64,000 nt of DNA from Candidatus Cloacimonadota bacterium (GTDB taxonomy: Bacteria; Cloacimonadota; Cloacimonadia; Cloacimonadales; TCS61), in assembly GCA_021736135.1 (NCBI GenBank), contig JAIPGO010000002.1, forward strand, positions 1 to 64,000. Direction: 5' to 3'. A program made the translations under genes and the position numbers. Position 1 is the stretch's first letter. Every line of letters begins with the position of its first letter. Below are positions 1-9,051 of the stretch, one piece after another. Under the pieces are notes generated by a model. The model saw nothing but the letters and a program-made list of their open reading frames with translations, ran no database searches and was not told the origin of the DNA.

Positions 1-12
1 ATGATGCATATA

Positions 13-51
13 CCCCCACTCCAGCGGCGCGTAGCGCCGCTGGAGTGGGGG
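13..51. repeat. Perfect GC-rich hairpin (18-bp arms, 3-nt loop)
   Basis: Positions 13-30 are the exact reverse complement of 34-51, with the loop GTA at 31-33. It is much more GC-rich than its AT-rich surroundings. It ends in a G run rather than a T run, so a rho-independent terminator is unlikely on the + strand; a REP-like repeat is the better guess. A smaller interrupted hairpin follows at 71-95 (AAGGT/ACCTT and GCAC/GTGC). Confidence 0.6.
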
Positions 52-379
52 AGGGACTCATTTTTTACATAAGGTAGCACCTTCTGTGCAACCTTACGCT
101 ATATAAATTTATCCCGTACCGGGAATTATAAGAAATAAATCCTAAATATTACTTTATAAAATAAGAAGTTACCACAAATCATGAATAATAAAACGGGGGG
201 ATGCCAGTTTATTAATTTTGGGAACTCATCTACTTGTTACTATCTTCTCTTTTCTGTTACTATCGCTGGTGAGTACATTTATCTTTATTTCAGGTTAGTA
301 ACCAGGCCGCATCTCATTTTAATTGACAACATTTTCGTTCTTTTTTATTTTATGAAAAAGATATTTTTGGAGGTTACTA
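52..379. other. Intergenic region with small hairpin and leader of the lipoprotein gene
   Basis: The only clear structure is the interrupted hairpin at 71-95. A reading frame at 181-441 overlaps the lipoprotein start in another frame and has low-complexity composition, so I do not call it. The lipoprotein gene has a good ribosome binding site (TTGGAGG) about 7 bases before its ATG at 380. Confidence 0.4.
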
Positions 380-1351
380 ATGAAAACGTGGATAAAAATG
401 ATCCTGATTTCTTTAATTGTATTATTTATATTTGCCTGTGAAGAAAAAGATGAAGAAATTATATATTCTACCATTATCCAGATCGTTAATTTTTCTGATT
501 TTGGAGCAACAGTTTGGATTTATAATCTTGGTTACACACCAATTACCGTCAATGTTAGTGCTAATTCAACATTAGATGTAGTCATCGAAGACGGTGATGG
601 CGGTCTGAATGTAAATGGGGGCAGGGCAATTGTTGAGTATGCCCATCAATACCTGGGATACCTGGTGCCAGATACTTATCAGACTTACGTGGATCTTATA
701 CCGGACATAACAGCGCAGGTGCAGATCGATAACACCTTTGGCTGTCTTTTAGTACGTAATTACAGCACAAATACCCAGGGTGAAATGTGGATCAACATCG
801 ATTACGGGGCATCACAGGTAATAGCTCCGTGGGAAGATCTGGTGAGTTTTTATGATCCCTGGCCCTATACCCAGGTTACCAAGTCTGTTCAGTATAACGG
901 CTATACAATTTTTTCCGGTGAAATAGACGTAAACATTCAGGAAGATGATCTTATTATTCTGGAACTTCATCCTGACGCCTGTGGCATCTGGGTGGAGAAC
1001 CATTCCGCCTATGACGATATAGACGGCGTATATATATCACCATCTTCTGAACCTACCTGGGGCAGCAATGATCTTAATGGCCTCATTCAGCCAGGAGAAT
1101 GGGTAGCCTGGGTCTGTGAAGCCAATATGTCATGGGATATCAAAGTAACCGACCAGTTTTATGAGTATACATTCTATGATGTATATCTGGTGATTGATGA
1201 TATTTATACCATTATTTATGATGACAGCCGCCTCAATCTCGATCCTGATTCTGAAAAATCCAAGAGGGAAAATGCCAGGAATCATGAAGTCACTAATACA
1301 TCCCCACGCTGTGAGATGATCGCGCTCGAAAGCATGCCGATAAAGAAGTAA
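380..1351 (+). CDS. Putative lipoprotein of unknown function
   Basis: A 323-residue protein with a basic start, a hydrophobic stretch and a lipobox-like IFAC at about residues 17-20, followed directly by an acidic run (EEKDEE). This indicates export and lipid anchoring at Cys20. The mature part is rich in Tyr, Asp, Val and Ile in alternating patterns, suggesting beta-sandwich folds, perhaps two or three repeats of a module containing VWI or IWV. The C-terminus is charged. The start is supported by TTGGAGG just upstream. I do not recognise the family. It is separated from the convergent nuclease gene by a strong bidirectional terminator. Confidence 0.75.
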   Translation: MKTWIKMILISLIVLFIFACEEKDEEIIYSTIIQIVNFSDFGATVWIYNLGYTPITVNVSANSTLDVVIEDGDGGLNVNGGRAIVEYAHQYLGYLVPDTYQTYVDLIPDITAQVQIDNTFGCLLVRNYSTNTQGEMWINIDYGASQVIAPWEDLVSFYDPWPYTQVTKSVQYNGYTIFSGEIDVNIQEDDLIILELHPDACGIWVENHSAYDDIDGVYISPSSEPTWGSNDLNGLIQPGEWVAWVCEANMSWDIKVTDQFYEYTFYDVYLVIDDIYTIIYDDSRLNLDPDSEKSKRENARNHEVTNTSPRCEMIALESMPIKK

Positions 1352-1373
1352 ATTGTAAGATTTCCCTGTAAGA

Positions 1374-1427
1374 CGATAAATATAATGAGACCCATACCTG
1401 GCGGTATGGGTCTCATTATATTTATCG
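1374..1427. terminator. Bidirectional terminator, 25-bp perfect stem
   Basis: Positions 1374-1398 and 1403-1427 are perfect reverse complements around a TGGC loop. The outer part of the stem is A/T-only and the inner part GC-rich, which supplies a U-rich tail in either direction. It sits between two convergent genes (stops at 1351 and 1443), the expected place for a shared terminator. Confidence 0.8.
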
Positions 1428-1442
1428 TTGAATTTCCAGAAA

Positions 1443-3206
1443 TTATTCTATGGGAAACTGAGTTATTATTCCATTAACATAGCGCAGGATCAGGGATGCA
1501 TCATAGGAGTCTATGAGACCATTTCCATCCACATCTGCTGCGGTGATCTGTTCTTCGTTCCAGCCAGAAATTATCATGACCACGTATTGCAGAACGAGAG
1601 CTGCATCATAGGCTTCCACGGAGCCATTGCCATCTATATCGCCATAATTTACGGAGACAGCATAGTCATGAAACCCCAGAAAGGAAAAAGTATCTTGAGG
1701 GTATTGCGTCCAGTCGGCCGGATCATAGTCAAGAGAAGGAGCATCAATACTGCTGTTCCGCACCAGGGTCATATCGTTGCCCCAGTCATCCGGTGAATTA
1801 ATAATGCCTACCAGATCGACCATAGCTCCGTTGAAGTATAAGGCGATGGCATCATTTCCATTAAAGGCCAGGCAGAGATTATTGGTAGCTAGATCGACAG
1901 CATCATTTTCAGTAAGATCATTCTCGCCGTCATTATCATAGCAGACGACAAATACATTCCAGGGAGCAATGGTTTCAGAGAGGAGAAGTTCATTTCCAAA
2001 GGCGCCGGCACCATTGACCTGTTTGCGCAGACTCCAGCCGTTCAGATCAAGAGGAATATCAGAACCATTGAAAATTTCCAGTGCTTTATGAAAGCCGCTG
2101 CCTTCCACATATTCGGAAATGATAACAAAATCATCTTCACCGGCAGGGGGCATAATGGTGAAATCAGCATCACTGTCATCGGTTACAGAACCATTTAGGG
2201 AGCCGATGCGTATGCGGTATTGATTGCTTGTTTCCAAGGCAGGGCTGATATTCCAGAGCCAGGAGCCGATATTGCTGATATTTGAAGCAAGGGGCAGGGG
2301 TTGCCCATTCAGAAGCAGTGAAATATTTACGTTTTCAGTAAAATCCTGAGACGTCCAGGTAATTTCATAATCATTACCGGTAAACCAGAATTCCCCGCCA
2401 TTAGGTGCTGTCACGAAGATAAGAGGATTAACATTCTGATAATACCAGATGCGTTCGATGAGCGAGTCATCAATCACGAAAGGGTTAGGTTTATTTTGCT
2501 GATAGGAGGCGATTGCCCAGGTGCGGGTTATTTCAGTTTCGTCAGCCGGATCCTGCAGATGCCAGGCATAGAGCTCATCCATCTGGTTATCCATAAAGCT
2601 GTTTTGAATATTATCATAATACATGGTATAGAAATAGAACATGGAGCGGGCAATGTTACCTTTAACTTCTTCTCTGGGCTCCCAGGTGTCGTCTCCGAAG
2701 TTATCTTTCTCTGAATATTCATCAATATTGCTGGTGGGAATAGTGGTGAGTACTTCACTCAGCCGGTACCAGTTATCGGTTTCAATATCGGGGATTTCAC
2801 CAAAAGGTGCATTGGAGCGAGCGGAATTAACATTACTCTTGGAAGGATAAAGATGATGCATATCGCTGCGCTGGGGTTCCTGGTCAGCTCCGTAGCTCTG
2901 AGGCCAGGAATGCTCGCAGTCTATACCCAGACTATATGCATAAGTGGAAGGGTCATAGAGAGGATCGAGGACGATAGAATAACCGGAATAGATACCTTCC
3001 AATATGTTACCGGGCTGCAAATCAATTTCACTGTATAAAATATCACGGGCATTATCATAACCAAGAGTAGTGGTGGTTTTATAATTATCAACCAGATAAT
3101 TCCAGAGTTCGGTTTCATTTAAATCGGGAGCTATGACTTCTCGATCATCTGACCAGGCAAAAAGAACCGCAGCCAGAAGTATGACGAAAACAATATATTT
3201 TTTCAT
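1443..3206 (-). CDS. Secreted endonuclease I-family nuclease with dockerin-like repeats
   Basis: A 587-residue exported protein. The signal peptide is MKKYIVFVILLAAVLFAWS. Residues from about 30 to 260 match the EndA/NucM endonuclease I family, with the catalytic neighbourhood EHSWPQS followed by RSDMHHLYP. A fibronectin/Ig-like segment (about 270-360) and a lamin-tail-like domain (about 370-510) follow. The C-terminus has two Ca-binding dockerin-like repeats (DIDGNGSVEAYDA and DVDGNGLIDSYDA). I chose the ATG at 3206 because a GAGG precedes it and it begins the signal peptide; 14 more residues are possible upstream. The likely role is degradation of extracellular DNA or RNA for nutrients. A dockerin pair need not imply a cellulosome; in this group such repeats are common on secreted proteins. 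Confidence 0.88.
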   Translation of the reverse strand: MKKYIVFVILLAAVLFAWSDDREVIAPDLNETELWNYLVDNYKTTTTLGYDNARDILYSEIDLQPGNILEGIYSGYSIVLDPLYDPSTYAYSLGIDCEHSWPQSYGADQEPQRSDMHHLYPSKSNVNSARSNAPFGEIPDIETDNWYRLSEVLTTIPTSNIDEYSEKDNFGDDTWEPREEVKGNIARSMFYFYTMYYDNIQNSFMDNQMDELYAWHLQDPADETEITRTWAIASYQQNKPNPFVIDDSLIERIWYYQNVNPLIFVTAPNGGEFWFTGNDYEITWTSQDFTENVNISLLLNGQPLPLASNISNIGSWLWNISPALETSNQYRIRIGSLNGSVTDDSDADFTIMPPAGEDDFVIISEYVEGSGFHKALEIFNGSDIPLDLNGWSLRKQVNGAGAFGNELLLSETIAPWNVFVVCYDNDGENDLTENDAVDLATNNLCLAFNGNDAIALYFNGAMVDLVGIINSPDDWGNDMTLVRNSSIDAPSLDYDPADWTQYPQDTFSFLGFHDYAVSVNYGDIDGNGSVEAYDAALVLQYVVMIISGWNEEQITAADVDGNGLIDSYDASLILRYVNGIITQFPIE

Positions 3207-3934
3207 AATAACCTCAGAACAATTTATTTTTGAAAGAAATATGACCATATTAACCAGTCAAGCAAAATCGGCATAAGAAAAATAATGGTGAATAAAACGG
3301 AAAATCCCGATAACCTTAAAAGAGAACCGGGATCCAGCACTTATATAATTTAAGAAATGATATAGGTATTAAATGCGAAAGGCATTTCAGAACCTTCTCC
3401 GGGATTATTATTTAAAAATATTAACGAACTCTTCAGCAGAAAAATACCAAAAGGAAATTACTGGCAATCAGCCCAGCCGGGCAAGAAATCCTTTACTATG
3501 TAATCAAACATATTAAGGATCAGTCCGGCAAAGCAGACCCGGGTTAACGAAAGAGCCAAGCGATTATGAAAGTATAGAGTTAAGTAAAATTTATGTCGCA
3601 GAAAATGCTGAAATACCTGGAAAAATCAGGATAAAATCAATTAAATAACATTATTACAAGTGGTTAGGAGTGTTAATCTCAAGTATGGTAACTGAAAGTT
3701 AAATCCACTGTCGGAGCATTTCGAAGAAGCGTAATAATTTTTTAAAATTGGCCTAATCCGGCATTATATTTAGTAACTGAGAAATCTGAAGAGTGCTTCA
3801 ATATTTTTTACATTGACATAAAGATAAAATATTTATAAAGGTTGAAGTTAGAAACCTGAGCAGGGAAAATCAAAATTTCAGGTAAAGCGGGTTAAGTTGT
3901 TAAATTAAAAGAGATTAATGAGTACGAGGGGTCT
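3207..3934. other. Divergent intergenic region upstream of nuclease and nrdD
   Basis: No gene is apparent in about 730 bases. A short hairpin AAATGC-GAAAG-GCATTT lies near 3375-3390. A weak promoter for nrdD is possible: TTGACA at 3813-3818 and TATAAA at 3834-3839, with a short 15-base spacer. I see no convincing NrdR box, riboswitch or tRNA. Confidence 0.35.
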
Positions 3935-6028
3935 ATGTTTGATTATATTAGAAAACGTGACAACAAATTAGTAAAATTTGAACCGGAAAAAATTACACAG
4001 GTTCTGGTGAAAGCCGGCGATGCATCAGGAGAATTTGGTGTGGAGCAGGCAAAAAAGATTACGCTGCATGTATTGAATCTTGCTTATCAAACAGTTGGAA
4101 ACCGTATACCATCTGTAGAAGAGATCCAGGATATAGTTGAGGAAGTATTAATTTCATCCACATTTAAAAAGACTGCGAAAGCCTATATAATTTATCGGGA
4201 TCAGCATGCGAAAATCCGCGAGATTGTTTCTAATGCTGATATTGAGATCATTGACCAGTATCTGGAGAAGCTGGACTGGCAGGTGAATGAGAACAGTAAT
4301 ATGTCTTATTCGCTGCAGGGTTTAAATAATTACATTGCCAGTGAAATATCCAAGAACTACTGGCTGCACAAAGTATATCCTCCGGAAATCAGGCGGGCAC
4401 ATGCCTGTGGAGATATGCACATTCATGACCTGGGACTGCTTTCGGTATATTGTGTTGGTTGGGATTTGCATGACCTTCTAATGACCGGTTTCCGTGGTGC
4501 GGAAGGCAAAGTGGAAACACGACCGGCAAAACATTTCCGCAGCGCTCTGGGGCAGATAGTAAATTTCTTTTATACTCTGCAGGGCGAAGCAGCAGGAGCT
4601 CAGGCATTTTCCAGTTTCGATACCCTGCTTTCACCTTTCGTGTATTATGATGAATTAAATTACCGTGATGTGAAACAGGCGATGCAGGAATTTATTTTTA
4701 ATATCAATGTACCGACACGGGTTGGATTTCAAACGCCATTCACCAATGTGACCATGGATCTGGAATGTCCAAAATTGTATTCCGACGAATATGTGGTCGT
4801 CGGAGGCAAAGCAAGAGAGAAAACCTATAAAGAATTCCAGAGCGAGATGAATATGATCAACAAAGCGTTTCTGGAAGTGATGGCAGAAGGCGACGCCAAG
4901 GGCCGTGTTTTTACTTTTCCTATCCCAACATATAATATAACTGCCGAATTCAACTGGGAAAATCCCATGCTCTCCTATCTCTGGGAAGCGACGGCAAAGT
5001 ATGGCATTCCCTACTTTTCCAATTTCATCAACAGCGATCTGAGTCCCGAAGATTCACGCTCCATGTGTTGCCGGTTGCGGCTTGATACGCGTAAACTGGA
5101 AGCTCGCGGGGGAGGACTCTTTGGTGCAAATCCTCTCACTGGCTCCATTGGAGTGGTCACGATCAACATGCCGCGTCTGGCATATCTGGCAACCGATGAA
5201 AATGACTTTGTCAACCGCCTTGAAAAACTGATGCAGCAGGGTAAGGAAAGCCTGGAAATTAAACGGAAAGTACTGGAAACATACACGGAAATGAACCTGT
5301 ATCCTTATACCAGATTCTATCTGAGAGATATTAAGCTGCGTACAGACCAGTTCTGGAAAAATCATTTTTCCACAATTGGCCTGATCGGGATGAATGAAGC
5401 CTGTCTGAATCTGTTCGGTGTTGATATCGGAACAGAACAGGGTAAAAGCTTTGTGGAACGCACAATGGATTTTATGCGTATGAAACTGATAGAGTTCCAG
5501 GATGAGACGGGGAATTTTTACAATCTGGAAGCTACCCCGGCGGAAGGAACCACCTATCGTCTGGCCAAGCTCGATAAGGCGACCTATCCTGACATCATTG
5601 TCGCCGATGAAAAAGAATACCGTGAAGGCAGCGATCCCTTCTATACTAATTCCACTCACCTGCCGGTTTATTACAGCGACGATCTTTTTGAGGTGCTTGA
5701 TCTGCAGGATAGCATTCAGACAAAATATACCGGCGGAACAGTAATCCACCTCTTTACCGGGGAAAGAATTCATGACCCCCTGATGGTTAAAACCCTGGTG
5801 AAACGCATCTGTGAGAACTACCATCTACCTTATTTCACATTTTCGCCGACCTTCAGTGTTTGCCCCTCCCATGGCTATCTGCTGGGAGAACAATATAAAT
5901 GTCCGGAATGTGGTGTTGCCACGGAAGTATATTCCCGGGTAGTAGGCTATCTGCGCCCCGTGCAGCAATGGAATAAAGGCAAAAAGGAAGAATTTAAACT
6001 GCGTAAAACTTTCCGGGTCGCCATTTAG
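3935..6028 (+). CDS. nrdD: Anaerobic (class III) ribonucleoside-triphosphate reductase
   Basis: A 697-residue glycyl-radical enzyme that reduces ribonucleoside triphosphates to deoxy forms without oxygen. Residues 1-95 form an ATP-cone regulatory domain (FDYIRKRDNKLVKFEPEKI onward). The active-site region contains SMCCRLRLD near 370. A zinc motif near the end pairs CPSH with KCPECG, and the glycyl-radical loop is RVVGYLRP, with the Gly close to the C-terminus. Length is normal for the family. No in-frame UGA is present, so this copy is not a selenoprotein. The activase gene follows after 9 bases. Its presence indicates growth without oxygen. Confidence 0.97.
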   Translation: MFDYIRKRDNKLVKFEPEKITQVLVKAGDASGEFGVEQAKKITLHVLNLAYQTVGNRIPSVEEIQDIVEEVLISSTFKKTAKAYIIYRDQHAKIREIVSNADIEIIDQYLEKLDWQVNENSNMSYSLQGLNNYIASEISKNYWLHKVYPPEIRRAHACGDMHIHDLGLLSVYCVGWDLHDLLMTGFRGAEGKVETRPAKHFRSALGQIVNFFYTLQGEAAGAQAFSSFDTLLSPFVYYDELNYRDVKQAMQEFIFNINVPTRVGFQTPFTNVTMDLECPKLYSDEYVVVGGKAREKTYKEFQSEMNMINKAFLEVMAEGDAKGRVFTFPIPTYNITAEFNWENPMLSYLWEATAKYGIPYFSNFINSDLSPEDSRSMCCRLRLDTRKLEARGGGLFGANPLTGSIGVVTINMPRLAYLATDENDFVNRLEKLMQQGKESLEIKRKVLETYTEMNLYPYTRFYLRDIKLRTDQFWKNHFSTIGLIGMNEACLNLFGVDIGTEQGKSFVERTMDFMRMKLIEFQDETGNFYNLEATPAEGTTYRLAKLDKATYPDIIVADEKEYREGSDPFYTNSTHLPVYYSDDLFEVLDLQDSIQTKYTGGTVIHLFTGERIHDPLMVKTLVKRICENYHLPYFTFSPTFSVCPSHGYLLGEQYKCPECGVATEVYSRVVGYLRPVQQWNKGKKEEFKLRKTFRVAI

Positions 6029-6037
6029 CTATACTCT

Positions 6038-6727
6038 ATGATTATCGGCGGCTTCTTAAAATTTACCCTGATCGATTATCCCGGCAAAATTGCTGCCTCT
6101 ATCTTTACTCGCGGCTGTAATTTCCGCTGTCCCTATTGTCATAATCCGCAACTCGTGCTGCCCCGACGCTATCAGTTACCCCTGGATAACAACGAAATTC
6201 TGAATTTATTGCAGGAACGTTTCGGCAGACTGGACGGCATCGTTATTACCGGTGGTGAACCTCTCCTGCAGGAAGGGCTGGAGATATTTCTGGAAAAACT
6301 CAAAGCCATTGGCTACGCTGTCAAACTGGATACTAACGGCTCACGGGCAAATCCTCTAAAAAAACTGATCAACAGGGAACTCGTTGATTATATTGCCATG
6401 GATATCAAGGCACCCTTTCAACATTATGTGAAATCCATCCAGGTGCCAGTTAATCTTGAACAGATAAAAAAAAGTATTGATATTATCCGGGAAAGTGGTC
6501 TGGATTATGAATTCCGCACGACTATTGCCCGTAACCTGCATACAAATGCTGAAATTAAAGAAATCAGCGAATTCCTGGTTCCTGGTGATAATTACTACCT
6601 GCAGAATTATATCGAGGCCAGGAGAGTCGGGCATACTAATATGGAACTGCAGCCTTTCGAAAAATCAGAACTTGAGGAACTGACAGCTTACTTTTGCGGA
6701 TTAGGAATAAACTGCCAGAGCAGATAA
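6038..6727 (+). CDS. nrdG: Anaerobic ribonucleotide reductase activating protein (radical SAM)
   Basis: A 229-residue radical SAM activase. The CxxxCxxC cluster motif is RGCNFRCPYCHNP near residues 25-38, and the SAM-binding GGEPLLQ follows near 75. It starts 9 bases after nrdD, so the two are co-transcribed and this protein very likely installs the glycyl radical on NrdD. The family (TIGR02495-type) also includes activases of other glycyl-radical enzymes; operon context favours NrdD. Confidence 0.93.
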   Translation: MIIGGFLKFTLIDYPGKIAASIFTRGCNFRCPYCHNPQLVLPRRYQLPLDNNEILNLLQERFGRLDGIVITGGEPLLQEGLEIFLEKLKAIGYAVKLDTNGSRANPLKKLINRELVDYIAMDIKAPFQHYVKSIQVPVNLEQIKKSIDIIRESGLDYEFRTTIARNLHTNAEIKEISEFLVPGDNYYLQNYIEARRVGHTNMELQPFEKSELEELTAYFCGLGINCQSR

Positions 6728-6822
6728 ACAACTAAATAGCACTCTATTCTCGCCGTTGCCATATTTTTTCATTATCATATCTATTTGGTACATAAAAACT
6801 TAACAATAACATATTTCATATA

Positions 6823-6849
6823 TTAGCACTCAAATCAATAAATTGCTAA
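6823..6849. promoter_or_regulatory. CIRCE-like HrcA operator upstream of hsp20
   Basis: The left half TTAGCACTC matches the CIRCE consensus perfectly, the spacer is exactly 9 bases, and the right half AATTGCTAA matches 7 of 9 positions of GAGTGCTAA. It lies about 10 bases upstream of a TTGACA -35 box and 124 bases before the small heat-shock gene. This predicts HrcA repression relieved by heat or misfolding stress. Confidence 0.75.
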
Positions 6850-6858
6850 TTTTTTTTC

Positions 6859-6887
6859 TTGACATTTATCAGAGTTCGATTAAATTA
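6859..6887 (+). promoter_or_regulatory. Sigma-70-type promoter of hsp20
   Basis: TTGACA at 6859-6864 is followed after 16-17 bases by TAAATT/AAATTA. It sits just downstream of the CIRCE-like site and about 85 bases upstream of the hsp20 ATG. Confidence 0.55.
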
Positions 6888-6972
6888 TTCACCAGATAGA
6901 GTGAAAGAGCAAAAAGTGGCTCAGGAATGAGCAGAAAATAAAAAAATCAGAAAGGTAAACAAGGAGGAAAGC

Positions 6973-7398
6973 ATGTATTTACCAATAAGAAGAAACAGAG
7001 GTTATTACCCGACTGTCAATAATGTCTGGCGAGTATTTGACCGGATGATGGATGATTTCGTAGATGAAAGCGAGATGCGCAGCATCAACAGCGACATCGC
7101 GGAAAATGAGAAGGAATATATGATCACGGCAGAATTACCGGGGATGGAAAAGAAAGACGTGATCATAAGGGTTGAAAAGAACAATTTGATCATCGAAGCG
7201 AAGCAGGAAGAAGAGAAGGAAGAGAAAGAAAAGAACTGGATACGACGTGAACGTTTTCAGGGCAGTTACCGTCGGAGTTTTGTACTTGATGACACCTGTG
7301 ATGTAGAAAAGATCAGTGCTGAAATGGAAAAAGGCATCTTGAAGATAGCCATACCCAAAGCAGCGCCATCAGTCGCACGTCAGATCGAAGTTAAATAA
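6973..7398 (+). CDS. Small heat-shock protein, Hsp20/alpha-crystallin family
   Basis: A 141-residue cytoplasmic holdase chaperone. The alpha-crystallin domain spans about 45-135, with ITAELPGMEKKDV and the closing GILKIAIPK; the last corresponds to the conserved GxLxI motif. Its N-terminal arm carries the usual WRVFDRMMDDF segment. AAGGAGG just before ATG is a strong ribosome binding site. It stands alone as a transcription unit between a CIRCE-controlled promoter and a terminator. Confidence 0.96.
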   Translation: MYLPIRRNRGYYPTVNNVWRVFDRMMDDFVDESEMRSINSDIAENEKEYMITAELPGMEKKDVIIRVEKNNLIIEAKQEEEKEEKEKNWIRRERFQGSYRRSFVLDDTCDVEKISAEMEKGILKIAIPKAAPSVARQIEVK

Positions 7399-7422
7399 AG
7401 TAAGTATAAAGTAGGGTTAACC

Positions 7423-7456
7423 AAAAGACGCGGAAGGTTACTTCTGCGTCTTTTTT
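7423..7456 (+). terminator. Rho-independent terminator after hsp20
   Basis: A 14-bp stem (7423-7436 with 7441-7454, one G-U pair) closes on loop GTTA and runs into six T residues. It lies 25 bases after the hsp20 stop. Confidence 0.9.
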
Positions 7457-7506
7457 ATCTGAAATGAACATTTTGTATCTTAATTGCTGAATTATAATGA
7501 TAGTTA

Positions 7507-7535
7507 TTGACAAAAATAAAACGGAAAGCATAAAT
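7507..7535 (+). promoter_or_regulatory. Putative promoter of the REC-PAS gene
   Basis: TTGACA at 7507-7512 and ATAAAT at 7530-7535 are 17 bases apart. The predicted RNA leader would be very short, just containing the GGAGG ribosome binding site. Confidence 0.45.
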
Positions 7536-7551
7536 ATCTATGGAGGGCTAT

Positions 7552-8922
7552 ATGGAAATACAAAAGACACATAATTTCCTGATTTTAGAAGATAATTCTG
7601 ATGATGCCCGATTATTACGGCGGGAAATTGAAAACAACTGGGAAGATGCCTTCGTAAAGGTAATATCTGGTCCTCAGGATCTGAGAACTGCTTTGAGTGA
7701 GATTGAATGGGATGTGGTAATTGCAGATTATTCAATGCCTCAGTTTAACGGTCTGGATGCACTGCGCATAACCAGAGAAAGTAATCAGAATCCCCCTTTT
7801 TTTCTAATCTCAGGTGTAATTGGGGAAGAAATCGCTTCGGAGGCGATGCAGGCAGGAGCTCGAGATTTTATTGATAAGAACAAACCAGGCAGACTTCTTA
7901 TCTCCATCAAACGAGCGCTGCAGGACGTGGCAGAACACCAGGAATTACACCAGACTCGATATGAACTGCAGAAAAGCGAGAAAAAATACCAGAACATTGT
8001 TTCTCTTGCTCCCATAGGCATTTACCAGTCTTCAAGCGAGGGCAGATTTCTGGAAGCTAATGACGCCTTGGCGGTGATGCTGGGATATTCTCAAGCAGAG
8101 GAACTAATGTCAACCACGGATCTGCACAATATTTATTTCCATGAAAATGAGCGCGAAAGACTGATCAATAAATATGACACACTGGGATCAGGTCAGGTTC
8201 AAAATGTGGAAGTCTTATATAAAAAGAAAGATGGCTCACCTTTATGGGTATTACTCACTTCTCAGGCAGCCAGGGATGAAGATGGAATTACCCAGTATTA
8301 CAATGGTTTTGTGGTTGATATTTCCCGGTTAAAAGCTGCAGAAGCGGAAATGCAAAAAATGATAAAAAACTGGGAAAACACTTTTAATTCAATGACAGAT
8401 ATCCTGATGATGCTGTCTCCGGATAACAGAATACAAGAGATAAATGAGGCAGGATGCAAAGCTTTTGGAATGCCCAGAAAAGAAATAATCGGGAATTTCT
8501 GTTACCGGATCGTTCATCAAAGTGATCATCCGCCGGAATTTTGCCCTACGATCAGCGCTTTAGCTTCCGGTAAAATGGAGAAAGCGGAATTTTCGGAAGC
8601 AGGAAGAGATTATCAGGTTACTGCCTGGCCAATTCTGGATGCGGAGAAGAACATTACCGGTTTTTCTCATTCACTTAGGGATATCACAGAAAAAAAGCAG
8701 GTGGAACGGGAGCTTGCCCGGCATCGTGAGGATCTGGAACTACTGGTTGAAGAGAGGACGGGAGAACTAAAACAGGTAAATGCCGAACTGGAAGAGAAAA
8801 ATAATGATCTGCTGAATATGCAGAAACTTTTTACTGGTCGGGAATACCGCATTAAAGACTTGCGGGATCAGGTGAAAGAATTGAAGGATCAGTTAGCTGA
8901 TCTGAAAAAAAAACAAATATAA
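7552..8922 (+). CDS. Response regulator receiver-PAS-PAS protein with coiled-coil tail
   Basis: A 456-residue signalling protein. Residues 6-125 form a receiver domain with acidic residues in ILEDNSDD and the likely phospho-acceptor Asp59 (VVIADYSMPQFNG), and Lys in FIDKNKP. Two PAS domains follow (about 145-270 and 275-385), then a coiled coil to the end. There is no histidine kinase, GGDEF or DNA-binding output, so it probably works by protein-protein contact. The second PAS contains CPTI and HPPEFC-like cysteines that might bind a ligand. I start at 7552 because the ATG at 7540 is part of the GGAGG ribosome binding site for the second ATG. Confidence 0.88.
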   Translation: MEIQKTHNFLILEDNSDDARLLRREIENNWEDAFVKVISGPQDLRTALSEIEWDVVIADYSMPQFNGLDALRITRESNQNPPFFLISGVIGEEIASEAMQAGARDFIDKNKPGRLLISIKRALQDVAEHQELHQTRYELQKSEKKYQNIVSLAPIGIYQSSSEGRFLEANDALAVMLGYSQAEELMSTTDLHNIYFHENERERLINKYDTLGSGQVQNVEVLYKKKDGSPLWVLLTSQAARDEDGITQYYNGFVVDISRLKAAEAEMQKMIKNWENTFNSMTDILMMLSPDNRIQEINEAGCKAFGMPRKEIIGNFCYRIVHQSDHPPEFCPTISALASGKMEKAEFSEAGRDYQVTAWPILDAEKNITGFSHSLRDITEKKQVERELARHREDLELLVEERTGELKQVNAELEEKNNDLLNMQKLFTGREYRIKDLRDQVKELKDQLADLKKKQI

Positions 8923-9051
8923 TCAAGAAATAATTACTGCCTTACCTGCACCTGGTTTACTGCAAGTGTAAGGAAACAATTGACTTTATTACATATTCAG
9001 AAAAAAAGTATCCAGATGGAAATTATGCTTAAATAATGAAAGGACATAATA

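Noticed and set aside
181..441. Short plus-strand frame before the first lipoprotein
   Set aside because: It overlaps the lipoprotein start in another frame and has no clear ribosome binding site or family features.
5054..5824. 256-residue frame antisense to nrdD
   Set aside because: Shadow of the conserved nrdD coding sequence.
3935..6028. Selenocysteine in NrdD
   Set aside because: The frame has no UGA; the active-site residues are cysteines.
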